From Rhipicephalus microplus (lineage: Eukaryota > Arthropoda > Arachnida > Ixodida > Ixodidae), in the NCBI RefSeq assembly GCF_043290135.1, contig NC_134701.1, positions 205,850,601-205,914,600 of the forward strand: a DNA stretch of 64,000 nucleotides. Reading direction: 5' to 3'. Under the pieces are notes generated by a model. The model had not been told where the DNA came from, did no database searches, and was given only the letters and a program-made list of their open reading frames with translations. This document shows, one piece after another, positions 1 through 47,300 of the stretch (positions within the stretch are counted from its first letter, which is position 1; each line of letters starts with the position of its first letter). The position numbers were made by a program, and so were the translations under genes.

Positions 1-18048
<18,048 letters not shown>

Positions 18049-19086
18049 CTTGGCGCCGCTTCGCTGGGCCGACGCAACGCCGCGGCCCTTCTATGCAAGC
18101 TTTAGATCGTCGCTCGTGGCAGTCTCTCCAGCGGGACCCAGAGGCAACTTCACCGCGCGTACGGACGAACGCTCCGTGTGCCAAGCCGCCGCAGGGTGCT
18201 AAGCCTAATCGGACACTGGCCTGTTTGAATGATGGGCTACATCGGACGCGGCTTTAGACCGTCGCCGGGTTGAGGTCCGCACGAAGCGACGGATGGGCGT
18301 CGTTACGGGGCCCGGTGCAACCATCTTGGGAGCCCGTGCTTGCTACGGCTGCCCCGGGAGCCGTCCGCACCGCCTTCGCCGTAGGCCTGCTCGCTGCGCT
18401 CGTTCTGTGGTGCTGATCGTTTCATTTTGACATTGCGCTGTTCGATTTCTTTTACTTCACTTTTTTTATCATCGGCGCAACTCACTCACCCAGTCCGTGC
18501 CCACAGCCTACATGGCAAAAAGCGGAGGACAACTAGGCGTATCCCACAATGCCTGCTTTCTCACCGGCTGGTAGCCAACAAAACTGTTAGTGGTCCTAGT
18601 TGTATCGCACACGACCACCCGGCGTTTGTTTATTATTTGTTGCTAGCAGTCCTCAACGTTTCATTATGCCCACAAGTTTTCTCACTCTAATGCAAACCTT
18701 CAACTTTCCAACCACGTATTTTGTACTCGTTGAACATCTACGGCATGAATAGTTGGTTTATAACGATGTGGTTTGCATACACATGCTCTACTACATGTTA
18801 TATAAGCCACCAAGGAGTCTTGTAGTTTTCTCTTGTCTCCGCGTGAGGGCATCACAATACTGCGATGTGCTTTCTGCGCGCACTTTTGGGTGCATGATCA
18901 TTGCGTTCTTTCAGAATGGCGCAGGAGAACTGAGTGCTTATAGGTACATTGCACATATAACAACATATGAATGCTTCACGTAGTGCTAGTATCAGGAGGA
19001 AAACGACAAAGACAAAGCTATCACCACAGCGGCGCCATCTCGATGTAACCTGGTCAACTTGAAAGCAGCGCATAGGAAACATACGG
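18049..19086. promoter_or_regulatory. Divergent intergenic region between liprin-alpha and FAR
   Basis: About 1.04 kb separates two start codons on opposite strands, so both promoters or at least both 5' UTRs must lie here unless upstream exons exist elsewhere. The first 350 bp on the liprin-alpha side are GC-rich and the rest is AT-rich. I see no convincing TATA box, and no exon is supportable. Confidence 0.45.
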
Positions 19087-35370
<16,284 letters not shown>

Positions 35371-38027
35371 AACGTTAGCCTTACGTTGAAGCGCCCCTAC
35401 AAACCACTCGGCGTTCAAAGACGCTCTTTTTTTTTTCAGCCTTTGCTGACTCTTCTTTCAGGCACTCTCTCCTCGTCGCCACTTGATTATTCGTAAATCA
35501 CGTGGACGTGTGAGTGCTAAGCGTCGAGTCTGTCAGGATTTCGCACTTTTCTTCCACACGTTGTTATCTCTGCTTGCGTAGTCAAAAACGAACAAAGTGA
35601 AGTGAAATCTGTCGATTCCGTGCGATAGACACGAGAGTCAAGGCGGAACGGTCGCAAGACTGAACGGGAAAGCAGGGTAAGGGACAATTCAAAACTGATA
35701 CGACTCGTGTAAGGACTAATCGAGAGCTTACTTCCTCACGATCGCCCCATGAACAAACTGCTGGCGTCACGAATTGTGCCCAAAATGCGGAAAACGCCAG
35801 GAGGGAAAGCGCGCTCGTTTTCTGTACTTTCAAAGCTAGTTTAGAGGCCCTTTAAATTTATTTGGCTTAAGTATTCGGGACTGGTCGAAGAGCGATGGGG
35901 GAACAAACACACAACGCAATAACTGTTAACATTTTATTTGTTTCCTCGCTTATTCAATGCAATCGTGGAGGGTACAGTCATCCACACAACTAAGAATAAC
36001 GCGTTCTCTCCTATAAGTTTACGCGGGGTTTTTGCGAAGGGCCCAAAGGTAAGAAATGGTGGCAGAAGAGATAAATTATTATAGCGGACAAAGGAAGACG
36101 CTCAAGCCATAACCGAGGAGGACACGGCAGCAGAAAAGGAACCGAGAATGAACAGTCACGTGTCACTACTGAGCTCTAAAGTCGTAAGCAAAAAAATACG
36201 CGTACGCATGGCAAAATGGCCCTTACCTCGTCATTGGTGTACAGAAGATGCCGAGTATGCATGTACAGTAAGTTACAACTGTGTCCGGTGCGTTATACTT
36301 CAGCAAATATATCTCATGCGTTATTATTTTTTTTTGCAAGCATCGAATCACTTATTTTTTAATCACTCACTCATTGCCAGTTCCCGTATATAGTCGCAGA
36401 TAATATCAATGAGACTGCAGAATCTCCGCAATGTTATTCGTCACAGTCACATACATTTCTAGTCACTACGCAACTTTAAATTTCGTACGAGAGACAACCG
36501 TACCGTCTACGTGAAGCAATTTGCATTGAGCAGACGCACTTTGGTGCCATTGTGGGACATCGGGGCGTTTTCATTTAAGCGTGTTGCTCGACTAACCTAC
36601 CACGATGCGTCGTTGTTCGTGTTCCTTCCGTGTTCCCTGTTCGCCCACTGTTCACTTCAAACGCCTACGCTTCCGTGAACCTCTGCACTGTTTCTTTTCT
36701 GTTAGCTTGTTTTCTCTGTAGATTTGTCTGATGCTCACAGCAAATATATCGGGGTACGTGGCTGAAGGAGAGAAAGGAAAACACAACAGACCTAACAACG
36801 CAGACTCCAACGGTCAAACACTGAGAGCAACGTACATTACTATAGTTAACAGTAGCTATCATTTGGGTTCGTTCTGAAAGAATCAAGATAATAATCAATT
36901 GCGGGAAGTGGTTTTCGGCTTTCCGAACTATGACTCCCTTTACCTTTCGGTTTGGACGCAATTTTCTCTCCACATATTTCTGATAGTCATTGCATATTAG
37001 AATACAACCATCAATGTATAAATTTGGATAACTTCTTTTTTATTGTTGTTTTGCGCATGTGTTTTCGCTAAGCTGCAGGCTATGGGCAATAACACGCACA
37101 AGTATTGGCGGTCTTGAAAAACGAAGGTTAAGGCGATTTTTTTTATTTCCGAGAAGATACTATACAGGCTCACTACTACAGGGAAGTCAACAAGTATAAA
37201 AACTGAGGCCTTGATAACTCACTGCGTACTTCTGATGAAAAAACGGGACCATCGAATGGAATCAACAAACAAAGAAACGCGGCAAACACACCCGTGTGTT
37301 TCTTCATATAACGTTCTATCCCTACGATGTCAAAAAAAGAAAAAAATGAACTACTGATCTAATTGAAGCCATCTGATGAATTTTGTAATTTTAAACTCTT
37401 TCAGCTCTCTGTTCTCTCTGCTGTACACATGTGTGTTGTTTAGAACATGTAGTATATGTTGCGTTGCACGACTGTAGGCCTGTTGTATTGTATTTGTATG
37501 CATATCTCATTAAAATCTTCAACTGCTAACTACGTCAATGTTTTTCTTTCCTCTGCACACTGTCTCTTAATGTTTTTTTGTGCATCGTTCTTAATGAACG
37601 CTTATACCACCTAGGGGCTGCGGTGGTGTGTGCGTACGGAGGCTAATAGAAATAACGTTGGTCTCGATTTGATTGGACCCGGTGTATGCACTTGAACTCC
37701 CGCGAGAGCTTTTGGGGATTTAAACGACGATAGTATTTCTTGGGGACCTTCGACTAAAAAATTTTGGTCTGTCTGTCTGTCTGTCTGTCTGTCCACTCTT
37801 AACGGCAGCGGGTACTTGAAACGGCCGACAACATCCGCAGCGCCCACCAACGTTGCTCAAGCTTCAGCGTTCATACTTGTGCAATTGTCAATTCAAAATC
37901 AATTATTGCGCATGTCTGGGGCACCATAACAACACGTATATATTCTGCATGCACGTATTTTACTAGAAAAGGCATACATAAGTAATCTTAAGGACTGTGG
38001 CGCTTATCACGCTGCGCTGACCATGCA
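35371..38027. other. Region without recognisable gene
   Basis: 2.6 kb downstream of FAR. The first few hundred bases are presumably its 3' UTR. There is a short (GTCT)n run at 37770-37795 inside a context that recurs around 41080. Long T- and A-runs are present, and no exon with phase support was found. Confidence 0.5.
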
Positions 38028-38266
38028 TTGATAGATATGTGGGGTTTAACGTCCCAAAACCACTATATGATTATGAGAGAGGCCGTAGTGGAGGGCTCCG
38101 GAAATTTAGACCACCTGGGGTTCTTTAACGTGCACCCAAATCTGGGCACACGGGCCTACAACATTTCCGCCTCCATCGGAAATGCAGCCGCCGCAGCCGG
38201 GACTCGAACCCGCGCCCTGCGGGTCAGCAGCCGAGTACCTTAGCCACTAGACCAACGCGGCGGGGC
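38028..38266 (-). mobile_element. tRNA-derived SINE, copy D (full length)
   Basis: A full-length copy, read on the minus strand from GCCCCGCCGCG through A box, B box (GGTTCGAGTCC) and body to the TATC tail. It is flanked by imperfect 14-bp duplications (GCGCTGACCATGCA and GCGCTGTCCACGCA). Confidence 0.88.
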
Positions 38267-39256
38267 GTGCGCTGTCCACGCAACGCTTACACGAAAAGGC
38301 AAGTGTTTCCAACGCTTCGCTAAGACTAGATGGTGGTGGCACCTACCCGTCGCCTTGCGTTCTACACCTTAGCACCTCTGAGACGGGCGCGCACACCCGT
38401 CTCAGAGCCACGCGCTTTGTTTGCCAAGAAAACTGCCAGATGACGCTCACGTGTGGCGTGACCTGATGCGTTCGTTCGCCTCCGCTGCACGCTCAAGGCA
38501 CTCTAACGCAGCCCCTCCAGAATACCATTCACTGATTTTTTTGCGCAGAACATCAAATAAATGTTTTGTTCACTCTCTCCACACGCAAGACTATCGTCTT
38601 TCGACGACATTTGCAGATTAACATGCGGATACGCGGCCAATTTTTAAATAAGTAGCCCTCATCATGACGTTACCTGCTGACGTATTTACCACGTGCTACG
38701 ACGAACACATTTAAAAACTCGTTGCGTGTTGCACTTCTATTCGCTACAGCTCTCTTAGAACAGCCATAAAGGTGCCTCCCAGAGAGGCGACCATCATGTT
38801 TCCTGCTTTCATATGAACGCTTTGCAAATGTTGGCGGTGTTTAAAAAATGTATTCTCACGGACAGTGAACATCAATTACAATCCAACAATACACTGCAAC
38901 GGAACACAACTTCCACATACACACCAAAAAAATGTTTAACGATTCTAAGTACTTGGTACATGTTTACAGTGAACCTTCGACCAACGTCACGTGTACGATG
39001 TGCGCCGCCTAAACAAGTACAAAACTTCGTAATCAGTTATATTCATCCTCTAAGAGGATCAGGCTCTTGACATGATGCTTTGTGAATTTCGCGCACGCAT
39101 GATGCGCATCATTCCCTGTGGTTAGAGCAATCAGAAGGCTTTTAAATAGCGCCAAAAACTGATAATATATATGTTTGACTGGTAGCTGTATCGTGCTGTA
39201 ATAGTGCTAAAGCTAACTGTGAAAGTTGAAGGTCGGGTGGAAAAGCCCAAAACATA

Positions 39257-40300
39257 AAAAAATGGCAGCATATTCACGGAGTGAATGATGGAGAGCGGGT
39301 CGAAGCATCCGTCCGTCCATTCGTTCTTGCTTCCGTCCGTCCATGCGTCCTTCTGTGTGACCGTCCGTGCGTCCATTCGCCCGTCCGCGCGTGCGTCTGT
39401 TCGTGCGTCCGCACGTCCATCTGTGCGTCCGTCTCTGAGTTTGTCCATGCATCCACCCCTGCGTCCGTCCATGCGTCCATCCGTCGGTGTAGCCATCCAT
39501 GAGTCCGTCCATGCATCTGTCTGTGTGTCAGTTCGTCCATCTATTCAACACTCCAAGTACCACCATCTCGCATCTTTCCATCATATATTCCCGATATAGA
39601 AGCACCGCCATCCAGCGGACATTCCAAGGACTAAACGAGAGGTGGCACACGCACACTTTCTTACGGCTTGCGCTTCGTGTCTACTTCCCACCTTTAACCA
39701 CCTCGACTTCATGGTATATACTAGTTCACGGTATTCATGGCACTGCGGCCCAACGCTCGCCAAACCTTTCTAAAACGAAGGAGGTTACGCCCGGTGAGTA
39801 TAACGTAGCAACCCTTTCTTGTCAGATGTTTCTCAATCTACATGCCAATGGCTGCTAATGGGGAATGAAAGACAGGAGAATCTGGCTTTTACTTTCTTAC
39901 AGCTTGCGCTTCGTATCTACTTCCCACCTTTAACCACCTCGAGTTCATGGTATATACTAGTTCATTGTATTCATGGCGCTGCGGCTCAACGCTCGCTAAA
40001 CCTTTCTAAAACTAAGGAGCTTACACTCAGCGAGTATAACGTAGCAACCCTTTCTTGTAAGATAGTGCTCAATGTACATGCCAATGGCTGCTAATGGGGA
40101 ATGAAAGAGAGGAGAATTCGGCTTTTAGGTAACGCGCACGCTACGAATTCTTTATTGTTCTACCACACACAGAAGAAACCTCCCACCGGCACCACCTTGC
40201 AGGTCAAAACGTAAGACTAATTACACACTACGGCTACGACTATTACTACGAGAGATGAACGGGGGCCGCTACAAGGAGCTTCGCCCCTAAAATTTTTATA
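39257..40300 (+). repeat. Dispersed repeat X, copy 1, with CGTC minisatellite
   Basis: The copy starts at AAAATGGCAGCATATTCACGG and continues with about 240 bp of degenerate GTCC/GTGC units whose period is a multiple of four. A unique-looking module follows (AGAAGCACCGCCATCCAGCGG onward). Part of that module (from 39656) is tandemly duplicated 236 bp downstream. The repeat has no stop in several frames, which creates false Arg/Asp/Gly/Thr ORFs. The family also occurs at 42470-43008 and around the LTR element at 49436-56640. Confidence 0.75.
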
Positions 40301-41080
40301 AAAAGCTGTGTTTACATACGTACACGAAATACAACAAGGTGACAATCTACGGTCGAAAACTGTTAACTGCAATGTCTGCGTACAATTTATCATACATTAT
40401 TAACCACTTTATCAGGGTCGGTTGGTTAATGCTTACAGGAGAGTTTTATTACTAAAACACCTTCTCGCGCAGTGGCCTAACTTGATAGCTAGACGTACTC
40501 TCACAATCAGCAGAGTACGTTTATCGCACCCATACTCTGACCGCGTACTGACAGCGCATTCTGCAAAATTTTTATTTGACACAAACCTCAGAAACTGTTT
40601 GTAATCAGCATTCATGATTCTCTTCATTATGTTATGAAAGTGAAGGATATATTTCGCTATTATTTTGTCTGCAAGTGCACGAAAAATAGTTGTTCATTGT
40701 TCTAACTATTTTTATTCTGGCTTACCACCCTATATGCCTTTGACTCTGGCTATAAACATATTATTTGTACGTTGCCGATAACCTGTCAAACATTCGCGCC
40801 CAAAATGAGTTGTAAAATTACCGTGCTCAAAGCGGGGTCAACACTGCCGAGGGGCACCTTCATGGTGAAAATTAGCGAAATAGTCGATGTTTCTATCACT
40901 GGTACTCTATGACTCTAAACCAAATTGACGTTCTCCATGGTCACAGTTGAGGCTTAGAGCCCCTTCAAGCATGGCTACGTGTAGCGACTCATATTGGGCG
41001 CGGCTCCACACAGGGCCCCAGGTTTTCTTTTCTCTTTCTTAAAGACGATCAAGTATCCAAACTTAAACGCAGAAATTTTG

Positions 41081-41081
41081 T

Positions 41082-41179
<98 letters not shown>
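41081..41179. repeat. (CTGT)n microsatellite
   Basis: About 25 pure CTGT units. Confidence 0.97.
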
Positions 41180-41572
41180 ACAAAATTCAGTCACCCAGCC
41201 AATGTTCTGGCACTTGCTGAACGCCCAGCCATCTTAAATTGGTGGCTGTGTACTTGGGACATTGTCGATCAAAAAGCAAAGATTACGCATATCTGAGACG
41301 CAACATCAATACATTAAGTATTAGGCGATGTGTTCTTGTGCTATAAACTACATATATACGTAGTTCTAAATACCATAGTGTTTCTTACGAAGCGCTGAAA
41401 ATGCGACGCAGGTACAAAAAAGCACTCTGTCGACGATATAGGGCTGCCATCTGGCAGTGGCCGTGGGCTCTGCACAAGCTGATGTTTCCCGATGACGCCG
41501 CCAGATGGTCTCTATATCTGACGCAGCGCCTTCAGACAGAAGACTATTATCTTTCGACGACATTCGCAGCAG

Positions 41573-41625
41573 AACGTGCAGATACAGGTATCTGCACGTA
41601 TCTGCAGATACAGGTATGCAAGAAG
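41573..41625. repeat. Short palindromic duplication
   Basis: CGTGCAGATACAGGTATCTGCACG is followed by a second partial copy of the same AGATACAGGTAT core. Confidence 0.7.
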
Positions 41626-42469
41626 AAGCCTTACGAAAGAAGAAGCCTCACAGTCCTGGTTATGTTAATAACGAGCCTGTCTCGCGAGAATTGCTCGACT
41701 GTACGTATGGTGCAGCATTTGCTGCCGTGCTGCCCAACACGTCCGTGGAGGCCGAACAGCTGGGCGTGTTACTGATGGAGAGCGAAATATTTGTTAATGA
41801 GCTTTATCCCTCCCGTCAATTACTAGCGTTGCTTCCGAAGCTTCTTCGATGGTCTCAGTGTAATATCTACAGCTACACGTTCCATGACTTAATCTCAACG
41901 CGGAAGACAAAGAAAGGACACAATTAATCATTGGCGAGTACCGCCACGTCTGCATCACTGGTTATTAACCAATGCCAATGAAGAAATTTTATTCCTTTGG
42001 CGAAATGGGAAAGAGACAGCGAGCTGACTCACTTATAAGAATATCTGTAAAGTGTTGTAGCCTGGAATTCATTGCGAATGCAACAATATTTCTCTGATAA
42101 TGACTACAGTGTCGTTAAGAAAATACCGAGCACACCAAGTGTCCCGTAAGGGACATAAGTATGTCCTGCCGTATAATTGTCATGCTAATATGCTGTGCTT
42201 CCCCGCTAGTTCGGGCATTCTTCTGCCAACTAGATATACATTCGGCAGAAATAGTTTGCGGGTTGATAGTCCCAATACAAATGCTAATTTTTGCACTGTT
42301 GGTGCATGAGGCTTCTAATCTAACTCGAATAAGTGTATGTGTCACCAGAACTGCTACTGGCTGGTCCGTTTCATTAGAAGCTATGTTGCCAGACATAAGA
42401 AATATATATATTCCCATGTACAGCATGCCTTTTTTAGAAGCGAAGCTCCTTATGCCACGGGTCATGCGT

Positions 42470-43008
<539 letters not shown>

Positions 43009-44107
43009 TGTTTTTATTTTAACACGTACCGGGCAGCCGCATGATGCAACAGGTGCGGCGTGTGTTGCACGGAAGGGCGTTGTTTTTGCCGGCTGTCCGG
43101 AAAATTTCACACACTGCAATCTTCTGCTGGAGGGTGTACGTAGATATACCACCGCGCAAAAGCGTTATTCAGTAAATAGCTTCGGTCCGTGCAACGAATT
43201 TATTCCCGTGCTTTACTTTCCACTTCTTTTGGTTTTAACACAACAATATCATCCTGCTTAGATTGGTCAACTTGACTGGGGCAACATTGACGACCTTCAA
43301 ACTAGTGTATAAGGTCTGCGCTAAAACCTATTCACAGTATGCATTACCAGTAAGCCCAAGCCAACGTGAAATGTGAAAAGGGTTCTGAATTATCGTTTGA
43401 TGCTTGGACAGCGTCGAGCTCTCCCATAGTAGAGTACCGAGTACTGCAAATCGTTAACCACTTTTTCTAAATACACAAGAAGTTTATCCAGGGGCTGCTC
43501 ACCCATAATAGTGTACCTAGTACACTACATTTAACCAATTTTTTCTATACCCACAAGCCCATGGAACGACTTTATGCTCTCGCACAGTAGAGTACTAAGT
43601 ACTCAAAATCTTTAACCACTTTTTCCAAACGCAGAGTATCAAGTACTCTAAATCATTAAGAAAATTTTCTAAACACAATTGTTCTGAACATTTTGCGTGG
43701 ATATATTTCAAGACAATGGCGCATAGCGCGGCTTCTGCTGACAAACTTCTAGCTGCAGCCTTTTCCTACGTGGGCTGAATAGGTAAAATTACGCATCGCA
43801 CGGCCACGGTGGACCTCGCCGTGCGCATGCAGTGTCTGCCTGCCGAAAACGTTTCCACACCTCCACTCACAGTCTGCTTGAACAACTCGCTCAACCATCA
43901 GCCGTGTCTGTGTCCGCAAGTGTCGACGGTCGATCCTGGCAGCAGCAGACCGCAAGATAGCCCCGGACTACTCCTCGTCTCAGGTGCTGGACTGTTCGCT
44001 GAAATGCGGATGCTTCTTGGATCTACAGGAGGCTGATTACGCGTCCGAGGCGTCACCACGCCGCGAACCAGTGTCTCGTAGACGACTGCATATTTCTTGA
44101 CTGCTGA
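43009..44107. other. Unassigned region upstream of MFS exons
   Basis: From 43430 to 43680 there is a loosely repeated motif (AGAGTAC-AAGTACT-AAATC-TTAACCA-TTTT-CTA, about 70-80 bp apart). Near 43900-44090 one frame reads VLDCSLKCGCFLDLQE, a Cys-rich loop that could be an upstream exon of the MFS gene. Its splice borders are not convincing. Confidence 0.35.
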
Positions 44108-44346
44108 CAAAGTTATTTCGTGGTGGTTGATAAGGAGAAGCACCTGGCCATTCTGTGCGACGAGGGGCCATCTCCACCATCCACGAACCGCGGCTGCGAC
44201 GCGGAAGGTACGCCATTGAGCCGAACAATTGATCGGACATCCTCCGGTCGCTCCGCAAGGCCGTCATCCGGAACTACCTGCTTTTGCGGCTGCTGGCCAT
44301 CGTGCTCTGCGGTGTCGTCGTCACCTTCACCGACGTGGTCGCACAC
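44108..44346 (+). pseudogene. Putative MFS exon with a one-base frameshift
   Basis: The frame YFVVVDKEKHLAILCDEG to PLSRTI runs to about 44230. From 44233 the next frame reads SDILRSLRKAVIRNYLLLRL and a transmembrane helix ending TFTDVVAH before GTAGGC. The two parts read as one peptide if one base is missing around 44231-44232. This could be decay, an assembly error or two separate exons. The phase-0 end is compatible with the phase-0 start of the exon at 46236, although another exon is expected between them. Confidence 0.35.
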
Positions 44347-47300
44347 GTAGGCCGCGTTCACACTGAGCATTCCGGCCGCCGAAAGTGCTCCGAATCCAGT
44401 TCGGCGGCGGCGAGATCCGCCGAAAGGGCCCTCTCCGCGCCGATCGCTCTCGGACCGATTTTTGCGGCGTCTGCCGCCGAATCGGTCACCGCGGACCAAT
44501 AGGAGCGCTCGTCGAGGAATTTTGAAAAATGGTGGCCAAGCCCTACTCACTTGTTTTGCCGCAGTGCACGTAACTGAATGTTGAAACCAACGGCAGTGTA
44601 ACCTACTCTGTGCCTACTTCGCCTGCGTATTTCGTGAAAGAGGTGACCGAGCTTGCTGGTCGCGTGACCGAGCTTGTTGCGGTCTTGCAGAGCAAAACTA
44701 ACGCACCAACGCCGCTGGCGTCGGTGGTTTTTCTGCTCTTCGTGCATTACAAGACAGCCACTTGCCAGCAAAGTAAGGAGTACTGTCTTTTCTTGCTTCT
44801 TGCGTACGAGAATTGTCGAAGTATACACCACTGGATAGCGTAGTGGCATTTGCGAGCCGCGACAACAACCGGGTGACAGCGCATCCATCCCGCGTTCGCC
44901 CCGTAGTAGATGGCATATTCGGCGGCGCGGGGCGCGTCCAGTGCGAACAACGCTGTGTTTCGGCGGCAGGGGAATTTCAGTCGCTGTGGAAAGCGGATGT
45001 TTCAGTGTGAACTAGGCAGTAGTGCTGGATGCGGACGAGCCGCAACCTCTCTTGTTCCGAGCGATTTCCGCAGACACAAAGAGGCCATGGGGCACGGCGG
45101 GCTGGGACGCCGCCTCTTTGGACACGGGCCAACTTGACCACTAGAAGATTCCCGAAGGAGGCACGTTCATCGACTTTGCGCCGGCTTGAACGTAATTGAC
45201 GTGGTGGCCATTTGTTGCTGTGCATGCTGCAGCGTGAGGCTCCGTGCCAGCGCCTGCTAGCCGAGCGCGTTCCACAAGCGGCGCACCTTTTTCTATAAGG
45301 TGCTCGCCACAGAACACCAACCAGCCCACGACACATGCGAGCCTGCGTCGGGGGCTCGCTGAGTGGCGCCATCTGGGTACTCACCACTCAGGCTGTGCCT
45401 CTTGGAAGCAGTGCCACAACTGCTGGCTGCCACATCGGCCGTAGGTGCGAGAGCTTGCGCTCACATCTGCGTCTGGCTAACGTTTTGGGTCATTCAAAGA
45501 AATCTGTGAAACGCGGTAAGACGTATGGTAATGCTTGCGAGCACTCTACTTATTGGGTGATTCTTGCGCATTTACAAGACTGACAGCATATACGTAGGAA
45601 AGATATACGAGAGACTTTAGCGCAACGTCGAGATCTCTGGAATGCTGAAGTGTGTTAAGTCTAGAACTATTGGAATAGTTCTCTTGCCTTTAGTTGCTTA
45701 GCGTTTGATATGCATCAGACTTCAAGGTTAGGGCAACTGACACAGAATGCATAAATAGCTCTATCACTGCTTTACTTTATCAAGTGGGTCACAACTATGT
45801 TTAACACACACACACGTGTTACTCAACAAGCAAGTAATAAAGAAATTGGCGGTATGCCGTTTTCACGCACCCTGCCGCACGCCCTCTCTCTGCTCTGCGT
45901 CTTCTTGGCGACTGAGCGTCAGGACGTCTCAAGCAAAGATTAAAATTCATTGCAATTGTTTATCGCACTCATAGCTTGTGCTATAGACGTAACGCGTGGG
46001 AACGCGCTGTGAGCAAATGAGGCCTCATTGTATCGATGAAGAAGTGTGTCTTAACAATGACTCGATCACTGAACGCCTTCGTTTACGGTCAAATCTGTAG
46101 TACTATTACTCTTTTTTTAATTTTTATATATTATGTATCATATCTCACCTGCCAATCACTTGGGACAAATTTCAACCTATCATTCACCGCAAGTATGCAG
46201 ATTAACATTTTGTGCTGCCAATACCTCTGTCGCAGGTTTTCGGTGGCGAGCTGGTTCACACGTTCACCTCTGAGCGACCCGTGCAACTGCTAGGCCTTAG
46301 AAACGCGGCGAGTGCCTTCGTCCTGAGCCTGTTCACTCGGTTGCTCGCCTATGGCCTGATGCCGTTGCACTGGGCCCTTCTGCCCGTCGAGGCAGCGCAG
46401 GGCCTCAGCGTAGGCCTCTACTCCAGGACCACCTTCAAGCTCGCCATCGGAGACTCGTCGCACTACAAGGAGCAGCGCCTGCTGCATGTCCTCTCCACTA
46501 TTTATCACGGATTCGGTGAGCATCGACTCGCATAGAGAGAGTAGAAAGTGAAATACTGTCGCCCTATGGTGTCGTAGCATGAGCAAGTACACAAATCGCC
46601 TGCGTGATCATCGGGAAATAAGGGCTCCGCTATAGAAGAAAAGTTTTGTGTAGTCGTTCCAGTGCAGGGCCGATGGCTTTACGACATGGTCATGCTGCTC
46701 ATCATATGCGAACTATAGCGTACACACACGCACATGCCACTTGTATGAAGGCGTACTGGTATGCATACGCATTCACATTTTTTGAATGTCTGCTCCTAAA
46801 AAAATGACAGTGACTGATTATTTTCTCGTAATTGCGACATCGTTTATTACCAAATGATTTATTTAATAATAAATATAGGAGAGTACTGCAAATGACTCCT
46901 GCTGAATTCCACAAGATGGCAGAATGATTGAAGTGGCCTGGCTTAACTCGTTCACACAAAAATCACAGCTAAAGCGCACCAGAGAAGTTACGACTGGCGT
47001 ATATGCACGGTGACCTCGTTGGCGCTGTAACGTGAAGGTCGTTGAAGCTTAGCCTAATATTTATTGAAAATTTATTTTGCTGCCAATGCTACCCGCTCAG
47101 TTACGATGGTGCGTTGCGGAGATGCAGAGATGGGCGAAGATACAATGTTCATAACTGCCAGTCATAAGTACGTTTGGTTTGAGAATCACTCCTTTGAATC
47201 TTTAAAAAAAGGAGGGGTAATAAAGAATTAAAGATAAAGGAGAGTGGATTTGATAAACGTCATTTGCTTTGCGTGCAGGTGCTTGCTTCAGCGCTTACAT

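Noticed and set aside
39131..39599. Long overlapping Arg/Asp/Gly/Thr or Ser/Val/Arg ORFs
   Set aside because: These arise from a stop-free CGTC/GGAC minisatellite open in several frames on both strands. The same holds at 42599-42979 and 56308-56662.
41505..41927. 140-codon open frame
   Set aside because: The beginning overlaps a phrase (AGACTATYRTCTTTCGACGA) repeated at 38588, and no family is recognised. It could be an exon, but nothing supports the borders.
44500..45400. Possible transposase gene in GC-rich ORFs
   Set aside because: Fragments in several frames with no recognised catalytic motif. Only weak inverted ends were found, so it is listed as a possible MITE.
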